DNA of 30,348 nt from Auxenochlorella pyrenoidosa (taxonomy: Eukaryota; Chlorophyta; Trebouxiophyceae; Chlorellales; Chlorellaceae), in the NCBI GenBank assembly GCA_001430745.1, contig KQ482050.1:217715-248062 (forward strand), written 5' to 3'. The notes beneath the pieces are model-generated. The model was not told the origin of the DNA. It ran no database searches and saw nothing but the letters and a program-made list of their open reading frames with translations. Shown here piece after piece: positions 19,580 through 29,384 of the stretch. The position numbers and the translations under genes were made by a program. Position 1 is the stretch's first letter. Each line of letters starts with the position of its first letter.

Positions 19580-21597
19580 TCAGCAGCGGCACCGGCCCTG
19601 CTGCTGCACCCTGCCTCGGAACAGCAGGCCTGCGGGGCGGGAGCACAAGTAGAGCCCTTGTTGGAAAAGGCAGAGGGACGCTGAGCCGATGCAGGCATCA
19701 CCTCTCTCCTCTGCCCTACCCCACAGGCCATTTTATCTATCTGCAGAAATGTAAAGCTGGCTCGGGCTGGTCAGTCGTGGCGAGGATGTACACACACACA
19801 CACACGGCTTGCAGCACGGTCGCTCACCATACACCAGCGGGTTGTCGCCGGCCTTGCCGTACTGGCAGACAGAGCTGGCGCCGGCGCACAGGCACCGGTC
19901 AACCTTCTTTGCGCAGCACTGCTGCTGCACAAAGCTGGGGCAGGGGCGCAGGCCGCCCGCAGGGGCGGGGGCGGGCCCGGGGACGCCCTGGGTGCTGGCC
20001 TTGGGTCCAGCTGGAGGGGCTCCAGCCGCGGTGAGGACAGGGACAGGAGCGGGGGCGGGCGCAGGGCCAGGGGCCGGGCCGCCGCCAGCGGTGGCGCCGC
20101 CTGCGGCGCCAGCCGAGGCAGCGCACTTGCTCAGGGCGGCAAAGGCCTGCGGGGTGGAGGCAGTGGGCAGGGGAGTGGCCTGACAACACTTGAATCCACA
20201 AAGCACCGCAGATGGCGCCAAGAGGTTTTACATTGAGTGTGCCTTAACAATCTCACCGTGGCGTAGGCCTCGGCTGTGGCTGTGGCGACAGCAGTGGAGA
20301 TGGCACTGGATGACGCCGAGGCGCTGCCACCTCCAGATGCGCAGGCATCGGCCGCAGCTGCAGGGAGGTATGGAAACAGCGGGGAGTAGGTTAGGAGGGG
20401 TCGTCTGCCCCTGTGCTGACTGATTCGGGGCGGGATGCTTAAGAGGGCCGCCTGGCATGCTTGAAACGGCTTGAAGCAGGCACAGCAGCCCGGCAGAACG
20501 GGGCATGGCAGGCAGTGAGGAACAGAGTCGGCTCTGCTGCCCAGTCCATAGCATGACTGGCCAGCATTGGAATAAGTATCAGGCCCTGGCCCCAGCAGGC
20601 CACTGCTGCAAGCACACCTGAGGCAGTGGCAGTGGCAATCTGCTCGCTCACAGCCGTGGCCAGGGCAGAGCTCAGCGCTTGCGACTGGCCAGGGCAGCAC
20701 TTGTCTGCGGCCGCCGCAAAGGCCGCGGCAGAGGCAGAGGCAAAGGCCTTGGCAACCGCGGTGGCGGTGCCGCTGGCGCTGGCGCAGCCGGAGCAGCCGG
20801 GGGATGACTGCACCTCGGCGGCTGCGTTGGCAAACGCGGTGGCCTGCGGGGGTTGATTTTATGGCACGCACAATTCTGTAGACAAAATGAGGGAGGGGCG
20901 GCAGCCTGGCTAGCATGCATGCGAGTGGTGCTGTTGCACGCTCCCGGGGCTTCATTTGCAGCCCCACTCCCCGAGTCGACGCCCCCGGGCTATACTTGTT
21001 GTTTTTCCAATTCATAGCACCGCTGTCGACCCTCACCGTGGCCGTGGCGGTGGCCTTGGCGGCGGCCTGGGCCTGCGCGTTGGCGTCACCACCGCCGCAC
21101 ACGCTGGCAGTGGCAGAGGAGACAGCAGAGGCGACGGCGGAGCTTTCCTGGGAGAAGCCGCCAGCAGAGGAGGATGCCTTGGACGAGCAGGCTGCGTGGA
21201 CGGGGAGGGAGAGCAGAGGGGCATGGCAGGGGCAGGTGATATCGCAAGCCCAGGTGTAAATAGGTTGGCAGCCAGCTGCACGCGGGCATGGATACCGGTG
21301 TAGCAGGTGCGCGATCAGTTGGCGGGCCGTAGGAGGCACTCACAGCCGGCGCCCTGCTGGATGGCGGAGCCCACGGCCTGGGCCTGCCCGCCCTGCAGCT
21401 GCTGGGGCGTGACCTGGGCGCCGGAGCCGGAGGAGACGGCCTGGGCCACGGCCTGCAGGCAAGGGGAACCCCAGCAGAGAGCAGGGCTGAGAGCAAGGGA
21501 TGGGGTCCAGAATTGCCCGGAGCCTGCCAGCGGCGGTTCCGGGGCCCTCCCGATGCCTCTGGTGCCGCAGCCAGGTCCGCTTGCACACAGCCTGCCC

Positions 21598-21628
<31 letters not shown>

Positions 21629-22444
21629 ACCTTACCGATGCGGTGGATGTGCCGCCCTGGGAGGCGGCCTGTGCTGCGGCCTGCGGAGCACGACGCAGGG
21701 GCCCAAGGATAGGCGCGGAGGTGAGAGCGATGTTCAGCGAGCAGTAGGAGGCGATGTTGCCGGTGTTTGGAAAAAATGGCAGTGTTCAAATCAAATCGCC
21801 ATGCTCGCCAGATGTGCAGCACGCTTCGGCAAGTTGCAACACGTGTTGCTGGCCCCACGCACCTGAGCCAGAGCCTGTCCCTGCCCGGCGGCGGTGGCGA
21901 TGGCGGTGGCCTGCGCAATCGACTTGGTGTCTCCGGCGGCCGCGGCCTGCGATGCGCAGGGTGGGTGGGCTCGGGGTATGGAGGGCGGTCAGATACCTAC
22001 GCAAAGCTGGGTATGACAGCACAGTGACCATTCCTGGGATGAACTCCCATGCTTCTGCCCTGTTGCCAGACCTTTGCAATCGCAGCGGCGGCGGCCTGCG
22101 TGTCGCCGGCGGCCAGGGCGGCGGCGATGGCCTCTGCGGTCGAGGTCGCGGTGCTGCCGCCGCCCTGGAGCAGGCGACGGATGTGTGTGCGGGAGGCAGA
22201 CTCTGCAGGGCAAAGTCCATTCATTAATGATTGAGTTTTTTTTATTCAAAATCGCAGTGCAGTCGAGCAGGTTGCAGCCGCGAGGACATGCAGCACGGGA
22301 AGAGAGAAGGGCATGCCATGCACACACGAACGCACCCGGGCAGCTGCAGGCGCTGTGGGGCTTACCCGAGAGAGCGTTGCCCTGGCAGCTGCAAGCAAGT
22401 GCCAGAAGGCCCAGCAGCAGGGCAAGAGAGGTGCAGGGCCTCAT
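19580..22444 (-). CDS. Secreted Ala/Cys-rich multi-module protein, family member 5 (432 aa)
   Basis: Ten exons: 22444-22366, 22202-22072, 21946-21863, 21680-21636, 21452-21344, 21191-21037, 20843-20618, 20357-20257, 20146-19828, 19629-19580 (1299 nt, phases close, all GT donors). Signal peptide MRPCTSLALLLGLLALACSC; exon 2 has IRRLLQ and AEAIAAALAAGDTQAAA but lacks the Pro-rich linker of member 4. Exons 3, 4, 5, 6, 8 and 10 have exactly the lengths of the matching exons of member 4 (84, 45, 109, 155, 101, 50), so the two are recent tandem duplicates. Exon 7 equals two exons of member 4 fused precisely. Cys signatures: SCSSKAS; VCGGGDAN; SPGCSGCASAS; DKCCPGQSQAL; DACASGGGSA; CPSFVQQQCC; RCLC; VCQYGK; GRCRC at the end. 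Predicted secreted; biochemical role unknown. Confidence 0.8.
21596..21630. repeat. (CCTG)n tetranucleotide tract
   Basis: Near-perfect CCTG repeat starting a few bases inside intron 4 of the (-) gene 19580-22444, beside its GTAAGG donor. Confidence 0.85.
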
Positions 22445-22971
22445 GTCGACAGGTTGCAGGCTGCAAGGTTGCCAGGGAGGTGAGAGGGCACTTGGCACCG
22501 GGTGAGCACTGAGGGGCAGGCGGCAGCGGTCGGTGGTGTCAAGGGCGGTGGTGTCTGGCGCTGTTGCCGCATTTTCGAGCTGCTAGGTTGGCCAGGGCTG
22601 CGTGCCTGTGCACCTGCCGCATCAAGCGTGGGGGAGGCGCAGGCAGCGAGCACAACACGGAGGAGGTGTGAGCGCACCTTGGCGCGTAGAGCCCTCGGAA
22701 CGCCTTTTGCTGGCGCCTTTGATCGTGAAAAATTGGTCTCGAGGTTCGCAGGATGGGGGCTTGATGTAGGGAGAAAGGTTGGGAAGGTGGCCACCTGCAT
22801 GCGGGACGCCGCGTTGGACTGGCAGCTACGGGTGGCTGCCGGGCCTTACAGTTCAACCTTGGCTCAACCTTCCGCCGCCTGGGAGGGACCACACTCACTG
22901 GGTGTGGCTTTAGGAACAACCTCAAACGTGTAGGCAGAAGGCAAAAGGTATGCAGGCATGCAGGGTGTGCA
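22445..22971. other. Intergenic: promoter of family member 5 and 3' flank of the carboxypeptidase gene
   Basis: Both neighbours are on (-). TTACA at 22846-22850 (TGTAA on the minus strand) lies about 125 nt past the carboxypeptidase stop and is a candidate polyadenylation signal. The remaining sequence up to 22445 should contain the promoter of the gene starting at 22444. No gene or clear TATA box seen. Confidence 0.5.
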
Positions 22972-25900
22972 TCAAGCGACGGCAGCAGCGAGGTCACCGC
23001 CGCCGCCTTCCCGCCGTGCCGGCGCGCCGCCGCCCCCCGCCCGCTTGGCAGCCAACACACTCTCTGCCAGCCACCGCTCGAGCATCCACCGTGTGGTGGC
23101 TGGATCATCCCGCGGGGCCATGTGCCCCGCGCGAGTGAGGACCACGTGAGTCAGCCCGCCGCCCGCCTTCCAGTACGCCACAGCAGCCTCCCCTGGCCCG
23201 CCTCGCCGCTTCCGAAGGGCAGCAGCGCTGCTGGCCGCAGAGGCAGGCCCGGTGGCCCCAGCGGCACCGCTGCCTGCAAGCGGGTGCTGCTCTGAGCGCC
23301 CAGTGCCGCCCGGCAGGACCAGCGGGGCCGTGTCACCGCCGCCGCTGTCGCCGGCGTCGGCGTCGCTCGCCAGCGGCGTGCCACCCACATCCTCGACTTG
23401 CCGGGCCCGCACCACATGTCGCCGGGCACCAAGGAACTTGGACTTGCGCTCCCAGTCCAGGGAATAGATCCAGGCATTGGATGAGGCGGGTCCATCCTGC
23501 GCGTCATGCATGCCTGCAGCAGGGCGGCCAGCACACCAGGCAGCACAGCAGGGGCGGGTGGAGAGGCGTCTGGGGGTGGCATCAAGGTGGCGAGAGCAGA
23601 CCCAGACCGGGGCGGGGAGGCAGCAGGGGGTCATGCCAGGGTGCTGCGAGGTGGGCAGGTCCAGCGCCCCTGAGCGCCATGCACGCCTGCAGCAGGGCCG
23701 AGCTAGGGCGGCAGCCCTGGCTTCCCCGCACGAGTGAAACGCCACGAAGCCAAGTTCCCGCCGTGCCCAAAACCTGGCCGGACCCCTCAAAAGAGACTCT
23801 CCAACCCTCCCCCACCCAGCCACCCAACCCCACCCAGCCCCCCCCACGCGCGTGCACCCGCCTTGCCTTGGTACAGCAGCAGCGGCAGCCGCGCGGCCAG
23901 CAGGTCGGGCACCAGGCGCGCCACCGAGCGCATGACGTCCGGGCCCAGGGCGTCGCCCACGGCGGCAGAGCACGACTCAAAGGCGACCGAGGGGTCAACC
24001 CCCAGGGCCTCTTTCACTTCAGGGAGGTTGAGGTAACAGTCCACCAGGTGGGCTGCATCGTAGTCCTCAAACCTGCCCAGGAGAGCCGGCAGGGGGTTGA
24101 CCGGGGGGGGTTGACCGGGGAGTTGACCGGCGGCGCCAGGGGGGCTGCTTCACAGAGCACGCAGGCAGGCAGGCGGGCGTCAGCAGCCCACGCTGGGCAG
24201 CGAGGCATGCCAGACGGTGCTCGTATACACAGCCTTGACCCTCTGGGCAGAGAGACGATTGATGCCGTGTGCCTAGGCAGCGGCTCCTGGACCGTTTCAC
24301 TTCCCAGCTGGACAGCTTCCCTCCCCTTAGGCTCGCCTGCGCATGTCCAGCAGGGTAGCTACTCCAGCAGCAGCTCGGATGTGCTCCAGCAAGCTGCTCC
24401 TCAGTGCATGCGCCTCCTCCCACATGCCTGCGGGGCACGTCCCTCAGGAGAAGGCTGTGAAGCAGCGTGGGAGGGACTTGGGGCGCCTAGGGCTGCTCTG
24501 CCAGGCCGGCGCCTGCGCCCAGCGGCCTTCGCTTTGCGTGGGAACAGACAACCTGTCAGTATGGGCTGGTAGGCCTACCAGGTGTGCAAGCGGGGAGGAC
24601 ACCCCTGTGCACTGGCCAACTCCAACGTTTTGCCAGGCCGGACCACTCGGCCAGGTCACGACCACACGCAGAGTCCTGCCATTCCAAGCCTTGCCTGCTT
24701 GGATCAGCTGCACCGTCTCCAGCTGCATGGCCATGGCGCGCAGCCGCTGCCGGGGGTCGATGAACCCGCCATAGTAGGCCACGTCTGCGTGCGACATGAC
24801 CTGCAGGAAAGGGCATGCGGGCAGGGGCTGAAGAGTGGAGAGAGCACGGTGGCAAAGGGGGGGGGGGCGTGGGGGGGGCGTCGGGGGTCTGGGCCCACCA
24901 CAGCATGGCCAGCATGGCCCGCCGTGCATGCGCACGATCTGCAACACCCGCAAAGGGAGCCAGCAAGCTGTGCGATCAAGCTGTGAGACCCAACATGTCG
25001 GAGAGGCACGCATGCAGCAGTGAGCGCCGGGTGCAGCGAGCACAGCAGCTGCACGGGTGCTGGCAGGCTGCTGCAGTCCATCGAGCCCCGGCACCTGGGT
25101 GGCAGGGTTGGTCAGCCCATTGCCAATGGCCAGCCCCGCCAGCCGGAACAGCGGCGGCTGCGCCAGCAGCGGCCGCGCCGCCAGGAGCGCCTGCTCAATC
25201 GGGCGTCGCTGCGACAAGGCCTGGCTGCCGGCAGCGCTCCCCTTGCGGCTGCCGCCGAGTAGCGTGCCGTTGGGGGGGGGCGACTGCTGCAGGATGAAGT
25301 GGCCGATGGAGGGCACATACTTGCCTGCAGGGGACGGATAGCAGGGGCGCGCCCAGGCGGGTGGGGAGCTGCGCACGAGCGCATGAGCAGGCAGAGCCCG
25401 CCGGAAGGCGGCGAAGCCTGCTGGCAGGTGGCACAGCCCGCTGGCAGGCGGGCGGGGGCTCAGGGGGATGCAGCCCCCGCTGCCTGCGTCAACCGGCAGC
25501 ATGCGCTGGCGTGCCAGCTGGTACCTAACAGGGCCAAACAGGGCCAGCCGAGGGGGGCCCAGTGAAAGTTTGCCTCAAGCCAAGCTAAGGCTGGGGCTGC
25601 CCTTGCTCCCAGGCCGCTGGCAGGGTGTATTCTCTGTGAAAACCAGAGGCACTATTTCTTCCACAAAAACACAGAGCCCGGGCCAGGCCTGGCACCTCAC
25701 CGGCGTAGCTCTCCCCCGCAATCACAAGGGGCCTTGCCTGCAGGGGTGCCAGCAGTGAGTGCACCACCGTGAGCACTCAGAGGCACCGACACAAGCTTCC
25801 CCCCCCTTCAGACGGCACGCAGCAGGGCCGGGCGCCCTGCAGCCGGCAGCCAGCAGGCGCCGTTGGAAAAGCACTTGTGGCGACAGCAGGGCGCCATGCC

Positions 25901-27053
25901 GCGCGCAGCGGGCTGCGCGCCTGCAGGTGTGGGAAGCGCCGGAAGAAGGCCTGCAGGCCGGAGTACAGGTCAGCCGCCAGCGCCAGCTCGTCCCGCGGGA
26001 TGCGCCGCCGCCGGCCTGCAGGCTTGCATTGTATTGGGGGGTGCAGCGACGATGCACCTTGGCCCGCCACGCGGCAGCGCTACTAGTCCTGCAGCAGCCG
26101 CACTGGCACCGCTGTGTTCGGTGCACGGAAGACAGCTGAGCATGCAGGCTGGCGGGCGTGCCCAAGCCCGCAGGCTGGCCGGGCCGGCATATCCTCGTGG
26201 CTGGTGAGGGGCGCTCACCCGGCGTGCTGAAGCCCGCCCCCACTGGTTGGTCTATGAACAGCAGCGCCGACCTGCGATTCCAGGCGCCTGCAGGTGGAGT
26301 CGTACGAATGAATAGGGAATTCAGCACCCACTGAGCGGCTTGGCAGCCGCAACAGGCAATCGGGTGTGGGCGCATTGGTGACAAGGGTAGACGCAGGGGT
26401 CAATGTTGGTTGGCCTGAGGCCCAAACAATTGACCGCAAACATCCCATCCGGGCATGAGGACATGTTGAAGCAGCAAAAGAGCTGTAAAGAGCAGGGTGC
26501 TTGCCACACATGTGGGTGCTGACGACTGCTGCGAGGGCCTTGCCTGGGTTGGGCACCAGGCCCAGCCGATCGTCAACAAGCTCAGGTCCCAGCTCATAAA
26601 AGGCCCCAAACAGTGAGGCGCAGCCCGGGCCGCCCTGGCACAGAGCAGGAGAGCAGAGAGAGCATGGGGGCTGACCGTGCGTGCCCAGGGCTTGCCGGCA
26701 GCGGTGGGTGCTGCACGCAGGGTGCCACCTGCGACCTCTGCATGTCAGCACCCTGTTGTTTGAACCACTGCCATGAATCTTACTTGAAGCCACAGTGTGA
26801 TGGGTGTATCTTCGCCTGCGCTGCCGGCTGATTCGTAGAACAGAAAGAAGAGGCGGGGCGGAGCGTGGGGCCCGCTCCTGGCGGCAGTATCAAACCCTGG
26901 ATCGATCAAGCTGCCGTCGTCATGATCGCCTCCCTCAATATCTAGGTAGCCAGACGCAGTGGCATTGGGCAACTGGGGTGTGTCGGGAGGCGGCGGGCAG
27001 GCGGCGGAGAGGGCAAGAAGCGCAAGCAAGGCTGCGAAGCGCGATCGCAGCAT
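22972..27053 (-). CDS. Serine carboxypeptidase, peptidase family S10 (578 aa)
   Basis: Ten exons: 27053-26784, 26634-26544, 26287-26219, 26015-25921, 25737-25701, 25324-25095, 24800-24695, 24427-24337, 24072-23867, 23513-22972 (1737 nt, phases close). Signal peptide MLRSRFAALLALLALSAAC, so a secreted or vacuolar enzyme that removes C-terminal residues. Family landmarks in order: WLQ-GGPGCASLFGAFYELGP (substrate-binding motif, usually NGGPGCSS); AWNRRSALLFIDQPVGAGFS; VIAGESYAGKYVPSIG with the catalytic Ser185; GLAIGNGLTNP; CYLNLPEVKEALGV; YQGMHDAQDG with the likely catalytic Asp402; AGHMAPRDDP with His529. The stretch between Asp and His carries a long Gly/Ala/Asp-rich insertion, and the C-terminus has a Gly/Ala-rich tail. 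Introns 2, 4, 7, 8 and 9 start with GC, five of nine. Each GC junction is fixed by phase and by family homology on both sides. Exact substrate cannot be read from the sequence. Confidence 0.9.
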
Positions 27054-27402
27054 AGCTTCGAGTAGCAGATCACTTTATAAGGCCCCCAAAGTGCGCTATA
27101 GAGCCTCTCAAGCTGCCCTTGCAGAACTGTTGCGCAGCGCAGCGGGGCCAGCGGCAGCGGCAGGCATCCAGCTTCCTGGCGCTTCCTGGCGCCGCCACAG
27201 CACTTTCATGCCCCTGTCGCTACTAAAGGAACAGCGACCGCGCTCTCCACAGTCCACCACGAGCAGCAAGAGCAAAGTCCCTGCTGCTCTTCCTCTCCCA
27301 GCTCCAGCTGCACTGGCCAAGGCCCTCAGTTGCTGTTGCAGCCAGCGAGCATCAGCAGGCCTTGCTCAGCGTCCGACGAGCAGAAGCAAGGCGGGAGCAG
27401 CG
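27054..27402. promoter_or_regulatory. Divergent promoter region
   Basis: The 349 bp between the start codons of the S10 carboxypeptidase (-) and the ShKT-Kunitz gene (+) must hold both promoters. A TTTATAA/CTTATAAAG element at about 27072-27081 resembles a TATA box, but it lies only about 20-25 bp from the carboxypeptidase ATG and would give almost no leader, so its role is doubtful. Confidence 0.5.
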
Positions 27403-28702
27403 ATGCCGCGCAGCTGTCAGGGCGGCACGCGTCTCGCCGCTGCCGTTGCGCTGCTCGCCGTGCTGACAGCGGCGGGACTGCCGCTGGCCACCGCAGTGAT
27501 ATGCGAGGGCTACCGCACCCCGGCAGACTGCAAGGGGAAGGTGACAGACAGCGGCTACTGCGGGTGGACAAATGGCGCCTGCCACGCTGTCAAGCCCCTG
27601 CCTGAGGGAGTGTTTGCCATAGCATCGGTGGAGGACGAAGACGGCCCCATCTCTTCTGCACCGTCAAAGCCGGCGGCAGCCGCTGCTGCCCCTGCTCCCG
27701 CCCCCGCTCCACAGACAGAAGGCGAGGAACTTGCTTTGGCTGCTTTCCCAGCCCAACCAGCCTGCCGCCTTGCGCTGCATCCAGGCAGTGTGAAAACTGG
27801 ATTGGTGCCTGTCCGCCTCCCTGCACCGCCGCCATCAGTGCCTGGCGCTGCCATGCTCCCGGCCTTGAAAGTGCAGGCTCGCACGGCCGGCACACACTGC
27901 AAACCATCGTAGTGAAAGCCTTCTCCGACCCAGCACCCACAGAAGCAACCGCCTCCAGCGATGCGCCGCCAGCCACGGCCGGCCCAGCCGCCCCCTGCGT
28001 CGACGTTCCAACCCCAGAGGGCTTCACCTGCGCCCAGCAGGCCGGCTGGGGCAAGTGCTCAGAGCCCTGGATGCTGGCGGGCGGCTTCTGCCGCGCCACA
28101 TGCGGCCACTGCGAGGCGGCGCCTGCGGCAGCTGCCGCCGCGCCAGCTGCCGAGCAGGTGTGCGGGTTAAGTGCGGGCCCAGATGTGAGGGATCGTGTGT
28201 GGGTGCTGGACTGTTCTATGTAGCGGCCACCACTTGTAGCTTTCAAAAGGAGCAAGAAACTGCTGGGTCGATCAAACGGTTGCCACCTTCACTGCTCCCT
28301 TCTCAGGCCCCCATCGGTAATGTCTCAATCCCCCAGGCCCCACCTTCCCCCCCCCGGCAGGCCAAGGGCCCGGCTGATGCCGCCTTCTGCACACAAGCCC
28401 CCGAGCGCGGGCCCTGCCGCGCCGCCATCCCCTCGTGGTACTTTGATGCCGGCATGGCCGAGTGCAGGCCCTTCCTGTATGGCGGCTGCCAGGTGGGAGG
28501 GCAAGATGCAGCTCTCGCAGGTGGGAGGGCTAGAAGCAGCCCTCACACCTGTGTGCAGTGCAGTTGTGGGTGGCAAGACCCTCACCGCTCTGCAGTCCTC
28601 ACCTCTGCTCCGCCCTGCTGCGCAACCCCGCAGGGCAACGAGAACCGCTTTGAGTCGTTTGACGCCTGCGCCCAGGCCGCCGCCCGCTTCTGCATGGTGT
28701 GA
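27403..28702 (+). CDS. Secreted ShKT-Kunitz protein, probable serine protease inhibitor (262 aa)
   Basis: Four exons: 27403-27721, 27943-28157, 28307-28492, 28634-28702 (789 nt, phases close). Signal peptide with hydrophobic core LAAAVALLAVLTAAGLPL. A small Cys module follows (ICEGYRTPADCKGK, YCGWTNGACHAV), then a Pro/Ala linker (PAAAAAAPAPAPAPQ). Exon 2 encodes a six-Cys ShKT-type domain (CVDVPTPEGFTC, WGKCSEPW, FCRATCGHC). Exons 3-4 encode a Kunitz/BPTI domain split by an intron exactly before GNENRF: FCTQAPERGPCRAAIPSWYF, then FLYGGCQ|GNENRFESFDAC, FCMV. Arg follows the second Cys (GPCR), the P1 position, so a trypsin-like target is expected from family knowledge. Intron 1 appears to be GC-AG (GAAG|GCGAGG); this junction is the least certain. 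Lies head-to-head with the carboxypeptidase gene. No TGTAA was seen downstream. Confidence 0.85.
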
Positions 28703-29384
28703 CACGAGGCCCCGCTCACACAGTGCGCAGCACAGCGCCCAGTTCCAGCCGGGTGCAGCCTCTCGGGCCGTGTCTGTTTGAGCGAACCCAGATGTGTGCT
28801 TTTAGTCTTTATCAAACCACTTAGATGTGCAGACTAGGGCGGCTCGTAGCCCAGAGTAGATTAGAAAAAAGGCAGACGCCTGCACGCGGTCACCCCGCCA
28901 TTGAGCGTGCCCTCTTGATCACCGCCCACACACCCACACTCTCACGCCGTGCCTCGCGTGTGTACATCTCGAGCGCTCTTGCCCCGCCAGGCCGCACCCA
29001 GGCCCTATTGTCAGCTCTGTGTACTCCCTGCCCCGCGAACATGTGTTTAAATTACACAGGTGTGGGGCAAACAAGACATGAGTTGGGAGTGCACAAGTGC
29101 TGTTCGTGTGTCAGCCGGGTGGCCAACCGCGCGGCGCTGGCTCCTGGGCAGACGAGGGGTACAGCCGCAAGCAGAGGGGCGCCCCCTCAGGAGCGCCGGG
29201 CTTGGGCGCAGTGCGGGGGAGAGCGTAGGAAAGAGGGCAAGCGGAGCGGCAAGATTGACAGGGGGCAGCCGGCGGGCGCCAACCAGGCGGGGCACGACGG
29301 CGCCACCAGCGGGCGCGCCAGCGGGTGCAGGGTGCCGCGGGCAAGCTGCGCCAGGTGCGGCTGGCGGTGAGCCCCTGGGCTCGC
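28703..29384. other. Convergent intergenic region
   Basis: Between the Kunitz gene stop and the stop of the right-edge (-) gene at 29385. Nothing coding was found. Open frames here have shuffled, Pro/Ala/Arg-rich composition typical of GC-rich noncoding DNA. Confidence 0.4.

Noticed and set aside
20131..21339. 402-codon open frame on the minus strand
   Set aside because: It runs through exons and introns of the gene 19580-22444, partly in another frame; the true exons are fixed by phase and by identical exon lengths in the paralogue.
23481..24572. 363-codon open frame on the plus strand
   Set aside because: It is antisense to exons 8-10 of the S10 carboxypeptidase and has no family resemblance; long antisense frames are expected in GC-rich coding DNA.
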